This document shows positions 1 through 5,683 of a stretch of 5,887 nt of DNA, one piece after another. Position numbers and translations under genes: made by a program. This stretch comes from Deltaproteobacteria bacterium (GTDB taxonomy: Bacteria; Desulfobacterota; Binatia; UBA9968): positions 1-5,887 of the forward strand of contig VBLN01000169.1 of NCBI GenBank assembly GCA_005878685.1. Reading direction: 5' to 3'. Within the stretch, counting starts at the first letter, position 1; each line of letters opens with the position of its first letter. The notes beneath the pieces are model-generated. The model did not search any database. It worked only from the letters and a program-made list of their open reading frames with translations, and was not told the origin of the DNA.

Positions 1-20
1 GTTATGGTCGATTCAGCCAT
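1..20 (-). CDS. Start of a downstream gene, truncated by the window edge
   Basis: An ATG at 20-18 on the minus strand opens a reading frame that leaves the window after six full codons (M-A-E-S-T-I). It is preceded by GAGGAAGAG, in which GAGG lies 5 nt before the ATG, a good Shine-Dalgarno arrangement. It lies 93 nt downstream of the sdhA stop, in the same direction. It could therefore be the next gene of the SDH/FRD operon, or the first gene of a separate unit, because the AT-rich inverted repeat lies between them. Six residues do not identify a product. A further redox subunit is only a guess from context. The call rests on the start codon and RBS alone. Confidence 0.45.
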
Positions 21-23
21 CTC

Positions 24-29
24 TTCCTC
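24..29 (-). promoter_or_regulatory. Ribosome binding site of the truncated left-edge gene
   Basis: On the minus strand this reads GAGGAA. Its GAGG core is 5 nt before the ATG at 20-18. It is the main support for calling a gene start at the left edge. Confidence 0.45.
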
Positions 30-32
30 AAA

Positions 33-110
33 ATTTTTAATTTTTAGTTTTGAATTCTTAGTTTCAAGAATACCTGCCAACTCAAAATTCAAAATTAAGA
101 ACTCAAAATT
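33..110. repeat. AT-rich imperfect inverted repeat with an internal direct repeat
   Basis: The arms at about 33-64 and 79-110 are imperfect reverse complements, with about 25 of 31 positions matching when aligned by hand. They are separated by a loop of about 14 nt. The right arm carries the 11-mer AACTCAAAATT twice, at 79-89 and 100-110, a 21-nt period. It begins three bases after the sdhA stop codon in the direction of transcription. It could fold as a weak AT-rich hairpin in the transcript and act as an attenuator, a 3' end or a processing site. It lacks the GC-rich stem plus U-tract of a standard intrinsic terminator. Similar AATTCAAAATT-type spacers are common in intergenic regions of several bacterial groups, so it may be a dispersed repeat. 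Confidence 0.6.
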
Positions 111-113
111 ATT

Positions 114-1844
114 TTAGTACTTTCTCTCCTCCGGCTGCCAGCGAGTGATGGTCACGGGCAGGTAATCGATCCTCGGCCCGTCCAGCGTGCGGTGGGCGAG
201 GGTGTGTTTGAGGAAGTTCCCATCGTCCCGCTTGGGGAAGTCGGTGCGGGTGTGCGACCCGCGCGATTCTTTCCGGTTAAGGGCCGAGTGGGCCACCGCC
301 TCCGCCACGTCGAGCATGAAGTCGAGCTCCAAAGCCGCAATCAGTTGCGTGTTAAATACGTCGCCGCGATCTTCGATGGTGATATTAGCGAAGCGCTCGC
401 GCAGCTGTCTGAGCAGCTGGCAGGTCCTTTTCATGTCCTCCTCTTTGCGGTAGATCCCCGCACCCTCCTCCATCGCTTTCTGCATCTCCTGTCGAATCGT
501 GGCGATTTTTTCTTTGCCTCCGTCTTTTCTGAGAAACTGCCGGTCCAGGCGCTGTTGTTCGTCGCGCGCCAGCGCTTCGAGACGCTGTGAAGAAGGCGCC
601 TGCTGGGCCACGGCGTACTGGGCGGCGGCGCGGCCGGCGCGCGCGCCGAAGACCAAACACTCGGTGAGCGAATTGGAACCCAGCCGGTTGGCGCCATTGA
701 TCGAGACGCAGGCGGTTTCGCCGGCCGCATACAGGCCGTCGAGCGGGGCGCTGCCGTTCGCATCGGTGTGAATCCCGCCCATCATGTAGTGGACCACCGG
801 CCGCACCGGGATCGGCTCGTAAACCGGATCGATCCCGACATACTTGCTGGCCAGCTCGCGCACGAAGGGGAGTTTTCGGTCGATGGTCTCCTCTCCAAGG
901 TGGCGCAAATCGAGATGCACGTAGTGGCCGTAGGGCCCCTCGAAGGTGCGGCCCTTGTAATACTCCTGCATGTGGCAGCGCGAGAGGATATCGCGGGGGC
1001 CCAGCTCCATCTTGCGGTGGACTGGGGTGTCGGTGGGAGGGCCGAGCCCATAATCCTGGAGATAGCGGTAGCCGTCTTTGTTCTTGAGCCAGCCTCCTTC
1101 GCCCCGCGACGCCTCGGTGATCAAGATGCCCGTTCCGGGCAGGCCTGTAGGATGATACTGGACGAATTCCATGTCCTTGAGTGGGACTCCGGCCCGGTAG
1201 GCCATGGCCATGCCGTCGCCGGTCTTGATGGCGGCGTTGGTCGTGAAGGGAAAGATCCGTCCGCCCCCTCCCGTGCACAGGATCACGGCTTTACCGGTGA
1301 TCGCTTCCAACCGGCCATTGTAGATGTTGATCGCGGTGACCCCACGAACCTTCCCGTCATCGACCAGCAGAGAGGTCGCGTAGAACTCGTCGTAGCGCAC
1401 GATTTTGTCGTACTTAAGCGAGGTCTGAAACAGGCTGTGGAGCATGTGGAAGCCGGTCTTGTCGGCAGCGAAGCAGGTGCGATCGACGCTCATGCCTCCA
1501 AAGGCCCGAACGCTGACGCGTCCATCGGGGTCGCGGCTCCAAGGACAGCCCCAGTGCTCAAGCTGGATCAGCTCTCCGGGAGCTTCTTTAATGAAGATTT
1601 CGACCGCGTCTTGGTCAGCCATGAAGTCGGCGCCGAAGATCGTATCCTTGGCGTGGAGATCCAGGCTGTCGTATTCCCGCAAGACCCCGGCGGTGCCGCC
1701 CTCGGCGGACACCGTATGGCTCCGCATGGGATAGACTTTTGACACAACTGCAATAGAGAGTTTATTGGACTGTTCGGCGGCGGCGATCGCGGCGCGCAGA
1801 CCTGCGCCTCCGCCACCGATCAAGATAATGTCATGCGTGACCAT
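114..1844 (-). CDS. sdhA: Succinate dehydrogenase / fumarate reductase flavoprotein subunit (FrdA-type)
   Basis: This is the catalytic flavoprotein interconverting succinate and fumarate, passing electrons to SdhB. The N-terminal dinucleotide fold is GGGGAG (10-15). The flavin-linking His lies in [10 protein letters not shown] (H43), so covalent 8-alpha-histidyl FAD is expected. The family's active-site residues are all present: H231 in QYHPTG, E244 and R247 in TEASRGEGG, the proton-shuttle R284 in MELGPRD, H352 in HYMMGGI and R387 in NRLGSNSL. The C-terminal helical domain has the usual [13 protein letters not shown] segment. The insert around 258-284 (GYRYLQDYG...MELGPRD) and the later DGGKEK...MEEGAGIYR stretch resemble E. 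coli FrdA more than SdhA. The length of 576 aa is normal. There is no Tat or Sec signal before the Rossmann fold, so it should act in the cytoplasm. It is last of the five complete operon genes, 22 nt after the small gene, with only a weak AGG as RBS. Reaction direction cannot be decided from sequence. Confidence 0.95.
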   Translation of the reverse strand: MVTHDIILIGGGGAGLRAAIAAAEQSNKLSIAVVSKVYPMRSHTVSAEGGTAGVLREYDSLDLHAKDTIFGADFMADQDAVEIFIKEAPGELIQLEHWGCPWSRDPDGRVSVRAFGGMSVDRTCFAADKTGFHMLHSLFQTSLKYDKIVRYDEFYATSLLVDDGKVRGVTAINIYNGRLEAITGKAVILCTGGGGRIFPFTTNAAIKTGDGMAMAYRAGVPLKDMEFVQYHPTGLPGTGILITEASRGEGGWLKNKDGYRYLQDYGLGPPTDTPVHRKMELGPRDILSRCHMQEYYKGRTFEGPYGHYVHLDLRHLGEETIDRKLPFVRELASKYVGIDPVYEPIPVRPVVHYMMGGIHTDANGSAPLDGLYAAGETACVSINGANRLGSNSLTECLVFGARAGRAAAQYAVAQQAPSSQRLEALARDEQQRLDRQFLRKDGGKEKIATIRQEMQKAMEEGAGIYRKEEDMKRTCQLLRQLRERFANITIEDRGDVFNTQLIAALELDFMLDVAEAVAHSALNRKESRGSHTRTDFPKRDDGNFLKHTLAHRTLDGPRIDYLPVTITRWQPEERKY

Positions 1845-1866
1845 TGTTGCCTAGAAAGAGACCAGC

Positions 1867-2070
1867 TCAAGTAGTTTTCTTTACGATCTCATATCCCAGT
1901 TCTTCAACCGCAGAGAGAATTTCCGCTATGGCCGTGAGATCCTGGATCTCCGCGTGGCCCAGGCGGACCCTCACCGCATAGTTGTACCCGTAGGGGTGCT
2001 TTTCCTTGCGGAACTTGAGGATCTGCTGGGCCAGGTTAACAGGATTGAGCTTTTTCTCTCCGGTTTCCAC
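1867..2070 (-). CDS. Small conserved-context protein of unknown function (67 aa) inside the SDH operon
   Basis: I do not recognise this family. The start is a GTG at 2070-2068, one base after the TAG of the CCG subunit gene, which suggests translational coupling. The only Shine-Dalgarno-like run (AAGGTGA) lies about 18 nt upstream, inside the preceding gene. The protein has no Cys, no signal peptide and no transmembrane segment. A basic, amphipathic first helix is likely at about 10-25 (NLAQQILKFRKEK). It is followed by a strand-helix-strand pattern at about 30-64: YAVRVRLG, then DLTAIAEILSAVEELG, then YEIVKK. It sits between the CCG subunit and sdhA with no room for other genes, so a structural or assembly role in the complex is the natural inference. 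It occupies the place where archaeal type-E SDH operons carry a small fourth subunit (SdhF), but I see no sequence evidence of homology. Confidence 0.75.
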   Translation of the reverse strand: METGEKKLNPVNLAQQILKFRKEKHPYGYNYAVRVRLGHAEIQDLTAIAEILSAVEELGYEIVKKTT

Positions 2071-2071
2071 T

Positions 2072-2953
2072 CTACGTCAGCATGCTCACCTTGGATTCGA
2101 CCGGCTGGGTTGAGACGATGTGGCGTTTGAGGTTCATCTCACCGGGGTCAAAGCCAAGGGCCAGGCCCAAGAACTGGGGCAAGTGGAGGATCGGCAGCCC
2201 AATTTCTTTTCCCTCTTGCGCTTCCGCCCTGGGCTGATTGCCGTCCAGGTTCAGATGGCAGAGAGGACAGGGGGTAACCATAAAGTCAGCGCCTTTTTCT
2301 TTCGCTTCGCCGGTATGCTTTCCAACCATGGCCAGGGAGTTTTCCTCGTTAGCCGTCAGGATAGGAAAGCCGCAGCACTTTCCCTTGCCGCTGATGTCCG
2401 CTAACTCGGCGCCCAAAATCTCGATCAGCTCATCGAGATAATTTTTTCGCCGATTTAGTTCTTTGGTGGGAGTGATGGCCTCTGGAGGACGGCGGATATA
2501 ACAACCATAAAAGGGAGAGACCCTCAGGCCCTTGAGAGGTTTTCGGAGCAAGGACTTTAACCGCTCGATCCCGTAATCTTCAAAAAGGACCCAGAGGAGA
2601 TGTTTGACCTCCGTCGTCCCTTTATACTCGAGCCCCTCCTCGGAGAGATACTCCTTATTGATTTTTGTTCGATACTCCGGATCGGCTTTTAGCCGGTAAT
2701 TGGCCTGGCTCATGACTCCTTGGCAGGTGCTGCAAATGGTCATGATCGGAAGACCCATCGCTTCTGCCTTGGCGAACGTGCGAGCATTGATGGGATCGGA
2801 GAGGTACTGCGGCAGCACTCCGGCGCCGGTGCAGCCTACATCCTTAAGTTCTTCCAGCTCGATGTCCAGTTTAGCCGAGACTTTTACCGCCGATGGATAG
2901 AGCTCCGGACAGCCACCGCGCGAGACACATCCTGGATAGAAAGCATATTTCAT
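2072..2953 (-). CDS. CCG-domain subunit, HdrB / SdhE(MfrE)-like
   Basis: This is a cysteine-rich subunit of the heterodisulfide reductase B family. In type-E succinate:quinone reductases (Sulfolobus SdhE), in Wolinella MfrE and in the C-terminal half of methanogen TfrB it takes the place of membrane anchor subunits. Two tandem CCG modules are visible. The C-terminal one is complete: C151, C193-C194-G195, C229-x2-C232. The N-terminal one is C9, C41-T42-G43, C74-x2-C77, so the second Cys of the CCG triplet is Thr. A conserved-looking H-x2-Q (HLPQFLGLALG, 257-267) follows, as in HdrB. The length of 293 aa is typical. No transmembrane helix is seen, so it is soluble or peripheral. Its ATG overlaps the sdhB TGA (ATGA) and AAAGGAG lies 13 nt upstream. 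It probably receives or delivers electrons at the SdhB end of the chain. The partner (quinone, thiol or another carrier) is unknown. Confidence 0.9.
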   Translation of the reverse strand: MKYAFYPGCVSRGGCPELYPSAVKVSAKLDIELEELKDVGCTGAGVLPQYLSDPINARTFAKAEAMGLPIMTICSTCQGVMSQANYRLKADPEYRTKINKEYLSEEGLEYKGTTEVKHLLWVLFEDYGIERLKSLLRKPLKGLRVSPFYGCYIRRPPEAITPTKELNRRKNYLDELIEILGAELADISGKGKCCGFPILTANEENSLAMVGKHTGEAKEKGADFMVTPCPLCHLNLDGNQPRAEAQEGKEIGLPILHLPQFLGLALGFDPGEMNLKRHIVSTQPVESKVSMLT

Positions 2954-3909
2954 TTTGTCTCTTGCTCTCCTTTCTCAAAGATCTTCTTGATTTTGTCGGC
3001 CCCGGGCCTCTTCGGATGCAGATAAGGGATCGGCGCCTTCCCGCGCGCCATCGCCCTGGCGGCGATGGGAAGAAGCTTCATCAGCCCCTTAATATTCGTG
3101 AGCCCTTCAGATTCTATAGCCAGCCTTCCCTCATCCAGCCAGCCGCTCTCTTTAACCGACGCGGCAAAGCTCTTGTGATGTCGTGCAACTTTCTCATTGG
3201 TAATACCCAACTTGAAGGCCAAATCTCTCAGAGCGATGATTCGCTTGGTCGGCTCGATGCCCCTGGGGCAATGTTCATCGGCCTCGTAGCAGTGGACGCA
3301 GTCCCAGATGCCCTTGGGTTCCTCAAGGATCTTAAGTCGCTCCCTAGTCTCCTTACCCCTCGGATCAAAGGCAAAACGGTAGGCCTTAGTCAGGGCCGCC
3401 GGTCCAAGGAAATTAAAATCGACCGGGAGGACCGTGCAACCCTCGTCACACATGCCACAGTAATAGCAACTCATCACTTTTCTGAGGTCCTTCATTGCGG
3501 CGTCCGGGATTAAGTTTTCACCGTCAGACGCCGGCTCCTTAGGTTCGAGCCAAGGCTGAACAGCCCTGATCTTGTTCCACATGAAGGCGTCCCAATCGAA
3601 AACGAGATCTTTAATCACCGGCACGATGCGGAGCGGATCGAGCGAAATCTCAGGGGCTTTCTGTGTAAAGGCGGTGACCTTGGCCACACACGAGAGGCGT
3701 GCCCTACCACTCACGCGGACCAGGCAATCGCCGCAGTAGCCGCGCAGGCAGGAGGCGCGGAAAGCTAGGGTGCTATCGATTTCGTCGCGGATTTTGAGCA
3801 AACCGTCGAGCACCGTGGCGTCCTCGGGGATGTCGATGGTGTAGTTGGATCGCCCCGGCTTCCCATCTTTCTCCGGATCTTTGCGGTAAACTTTGAAGGT
3901 GACTTCCAT
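2950..3909 (-). CDS. sdhB: Succinate dehydrogenase / fumarate reductase iron-sulfur subunit
   Basis: This is the electron-transfer subunit linking flavin to the CCG protein. The N-terminal plant-type ferredoxin domain has [2Fe-2S] ligands C54, C59, C62 and C74 (SCLRGYCGDC, then LSC). The C-terminal bacterial-ferredoxin domain has C148-x2-C151-x2-C154-x3-C158 (SCYYCGMCDEGC), followed by Thr where Pro is common. The GPAAL..AYRFAFDPR segment typical of SdhB follows. The last motif is C204-x2-C207-x2-A210-x3-C214-P, which differs from both common forms of the family. About 80 extra residues (240-319) follow, rich in basic residues and helix-forming, as in SdhB/HdrC relatives that pair with a CCG subunit. 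The length of 319 aa is longer than the roughly 240 aa of E. coli SdhB/FrdB. The start ATG has GGGGGAAGG 4 nt upstream and lies 13 nt after the stop of the upstream flavoprotein gene. The stop overlaps the CCG subunit start. Confidence 0.93.
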   Translation of the reverse strand: MEVTFKVYRKDPEKDGKPGRSNYTIDIPEDATVLDGLLKIRDEIDSTLAFRASCLRGYCGDCLVRVSGRARLSCVAKVTAFTQKAPEISLDPLRIVPVIKDLVFDWDAFMWNKIRAVQPWLEPKEPASDGENLIPDAAMKDLRKVMSCYYCGMCDEGCTVLPVDFNFLGPAALTKAYRFAFDPRGKETRERLKILEEPKGIWDCVHCYEADEHCPRGIEPTKRIIALRDLAFKLGITNEKVARHHKSFAASVKESGWLDEGRLAIESEGLTNIKGLMKLLPIAARAMARGKAPIPYLHPKRPGADKIKKIFEKGEQETK

Positions 3910-3922
3910 TTTGCCTTCCCCC

Positions 3923-5545
3923 TTAGCCTGCGACCGGCTTCTGATCCCAGCGCGGCTCTTCTTGTACGAGGCTCACCAGTGTGTGATTCCGCCAGTTACG
4001 GTCGTCCTTTTGAGGAAAATCCGCGCGCTGATGCGCGCCGCGACTTTCCGTGCGGCCCAAGGCAGCCTGCGCCACAATCTCCGCCAGGGTCAACATCGAG
4101 CCCAGCTCAAGGTAAGTGGTCAGCTCATAGTTGTAGATCCTGGACGTGTTCCTTACCCGAAGCGCTCTGTAGCGTTGCTTCAATCTATGAATTCGATCCA
4201 GAGCCTCCTGCAGCCCTGCCTGTTCGCGAATGAGCCCTACTTTTTCGCTCATCAATCTCCCTAAGTCAGCGTGGATCTTGCCGGAAGAGTCTCCCCCGGA
4301 CGAGCTTCCCGACACGAGCGCTGTAATCGCTTTCTCCTCGTCCGATAGCTTTGCCGATGGAAAGCTTTTCTTGGACGCTGTTTTGGCATACTTTGCGGCT
4401 GCATCGCCTACTTTCCGGCCAAACACTACCGCCTCGGTGAGAGTGTTTCCCGCCAGACGGCCCGCGCCGTTGAGGCCATTGCACGCGCATTCTCCGACGG
4501 CGAACAACCCCGGCAGAGAAGTTTCGCCTGTGGCGTTGGTCTCAATTCCCCCCACGGAGCGATGGGCTACAGGGCGAATAGGTATCGGCTCTTTCGTGAT
4601 GTCCAGGCCAGCCAACCCGCGCACCAACTCATGAGTCTGGGGAAAGCGCGACAGCAACTTATCCTTACCGATGGGTCTCAGGTCAAGGGAGACTGAGCCG
4701 CCCCCATTCTGCATTGCGTTGTGAATGGAGAGGCAAATCTTTTCCCTCGAAAGACCCTTGGCGAGCCGAATCGGTTCTCCTTTCTGGTTGACCATCACCG
4801 CTCCCTCGCTCAGGGCCGCCTCCGTAATCAGGAGGGCGGGGTTTCTCGGGAACACGGTGGGATGGAATTGAGTCATCTCCATGTCCATCAATCGGGCGCC
4901 TGCGCTGTAGGCGAGGCTCTGGCCGTCCCCTGTAGTCCCAAGGGAGACGGTCGAAGGGAGATAGAGCCGCGTGAAACCTCCGGTGGCGAGAATCACCGCG
5001 CGCGCCGAAAAGGAATCGAGTTTTCCAGATCTCAAACTCAACGCAATGGCGCCGGCGCAGCTATTGCCGTCGGCAACCAATGAGGTGACAAACCACTCTT
5101 CGAGCGAAGGGATCTCCGCCCGTTGAGCTTGCTCGTGGAGCACCTGGAGGACGATGTGGCCGGTTCGATCATCTGTGTAGCACGTGCGGCTCTTGCTGTT
5201 TGACCCGAAAGGGCGAAGATCGATTCGTCCCTCGCCATTGCGGTTAAAGGGAACGCCCATCCGCTCAAGCCAAATGATTTCTTTTGAAGCCTCTGCGGCA
5301 AATGTTCGGACAACATCACGGTCACATAGGCCGTCGCCGGCCAGGAGCGTATCTTCAGCAAAGCTCTCTGGAGAGTCGCCCTTACCGAGAGGTGCGTTGA
5401 GACCGCCCTGGGCAAGTCCCGAGTTGGTTCTCAAGGGATGGATCTTCGTGATGAGAGCGACCTTGGCTCCCGCGTGTTTTGCGGCAATGGCTGCTCTTAA
5501 GCCCGAAGCTCCACCGCCAATGACTAAGACATCAAATTCCTGCAT
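3923..5545 (-). CDS. Divergent FAD-binding protein of the SDH/FRD/aspartate oxidase family (second flavoprotein)
   Basis: This is the first gene of the operon and a paralogue of the flavoprotein at its end. The FAD fold is VIGGGASGLRAA (8-19). Substrate-binding residues of the family are kept: H228 (QFHPT), E242 (TEAALSEGA), R267 (GLSREK), H328 (AHRSVGGI) and R363 (AGRLAGNTL). The C-terminal helical domain is intact, with RTESRGAHQRADFP. Differences from SdhA are clear. N41 replaces the flavin-linking His (RTNSGLAQGG), so FAD should be non-covalent as in NadB. L245 replaces the proton-relay Arg. RE replaces RD after R267. A Ser/Gly-rich linker lies at 412-422. The length of 540 aa is slightly short for SdhA. 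No signal peptide is seen. The start ATG has a weak GGA 7-9 nt upstream. It could be an alternative catalytic subunit, an L-aspartate-oxidase-like enzyme, or an electron-transfer flavoprotein of the complex. Family membership is sure; the reaction is not. Confidence 0.9.
   Translation of the reverse strand: MQEFDVLVIGGGASGLRAAIAAKHAGAKVALITKIHPLRTNSGLAQGGLNAPLGKGDSPESFAEDTLLAGDGLCDRDVVRTFAAEASKEIIWLERMGVPFNRNGEGRIDLRPFGSNSKSRTCYTDDRTGHIVLQVLHEQAQRAEIPSLEEWFVTSLVADGNSCAGAIALSLRSGKLDSFSARAVILATGGFTRLYLPSTVSLGTTGDGQSLAYSAGARLMDMEMTQFHPTVFPRNPALLITEAALSEGAVMVNQKGEPIRLAKGLSREKICLSIHNAMQNGGGSVSLDLRPIGKDKLLSRFPQTHELVRGLAGLDITKEPIPIRPVAHRSVGGIETNATGETSLPGLFAVGECACNGLNGAGRLAGNTLTEAVVFGRKVGDAAAKYAKTASKKSFPSAKLSDEEKAITALVSGSSSGGDSSGKIHADLGRLMSEKVGLIREQAGLQEALDRIHRLKQRYRALRVRNTSRIYNYELTTYLELGSMLTLAEIVAQAALGRTESRGAHQRADFPQKDDRNWRNHTLVSLVQEEPRWDQKPVAG
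4280..4312 (-). other. Ser/Gly-rich linker in the second flavoprotein
   Basis: Residues 412-422 read SGSSSGGDSSG, a low-complexity stretch between the FAD/capping part and the C-terminal helical domain. The region where it falls is normally variable in this family, so it is probably a flexible linker with no catalytic role. Confidence 0.6.
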
Positions 5546-5573
5546 CTAAGTTCCGCTTTTTCTGTATTTTATT

Positions 5574-5603
5574 CATATAACAGACTGTTCCCTGAAGCGT
5601 CAA
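5574..5603 (-). promoter_or_regulatory. Candidate sigma70-type promoter of the SDH/FRD operon
   Basis: Read on the minus strand, TTGACG (5603-5598) is followed after 18 nt by TATATG (5579-5574), with TGT directly before it as in an extended -10. The predicted transcription start near 5567 gives a leader of about 20 nt before the ATG at 5545. The -35 matches 5 of 6 consensus positions and the -10 matches 4 of 6. It is the only convincing pair in the space between the flavoprotein gene and the transposase gene, and it is correctly placed to drive the operon. Confidence 0.5.
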
Positions 5604-5619
5604 GGAATGGGGGAAACGG

Positions 5620-5650
5620 TGTGGTAGTTCAGCGATTATGTCACCCCCGG
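5620..5650. mobile_element. Possible left end of the insertion sequence
   Basis: The IS carrying the transposase gene at 5684 must begin somewhere between the operon promoter (5603) and the gene start. A terminus beginning TGTGGTAGTTCAGCG near 5620 is plausible, because many IS ends begin with TG and lie 40-70 nt before the transposase start. The other end is outside the window, so no inverted repeat or target duplication can be matched. This is positional inference only. Confidence 0.25.
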
Positions 5651-5671
5651 GCATAGGATCTTACTCCTTAG

Positions 5672-5676
5672 GGAGG
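5672..5676 (+). promoter_or_regulatory. Strong ribosome binding site of the transposase gene
   Basis: GGAGG lies inside the run AGGGAGGAGGT (5670-5680), with 7 nt from the core to the ATG at 5684. It settles the start of the partial gene and is stronger than any RBS in the minus-strand operon. Confidence 0.7.
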
Positions 5677-5683
5677 AGGTCTT

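Noticed and set aside
33..110. Standard intrinsic terminator after sdhA
   Set aside because: The inverted repeat is almost all A/T, has mismatches in the stem and lacks a GC-rich stem followed by a T-run, so an efficient rho-independent terminator is not supported.
768..1742. Long plus-strand open frame (324 codons) opposite sdhA
   Set aside because: It lies wholly antisense to a gene with complete family motifs. Its translation shows no recognisable domain, and long antisense frames are expected in GC-biased coding DNA.
2893..3513. Plus-strand open frame of 206 codons opposite the sdhB gene
   Set aside because: It is antisense to a gene with clear Fe-S cysteine motifs. It has no family features and no good RBS.
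3923..5545. Calling the second flavoprotein L-aspartate oxidase (NadB)
   Set aside because: Non-covalent FAD would fit, but NadB normally keeps the Arg in EA-x-RGEGA and the HY and ANRLASNS motifs. Here these read EAALSEGA, HR and AGRLAGNT, and the operon holds no other NAD biosynthesis gene.
5631..5659. Promoter for the transposase gene using TAGGAT at 5654-5659
   Set aside because: No acceptable -35 lies 16-18 nt upstream, so the -10 match alone is not convincing.
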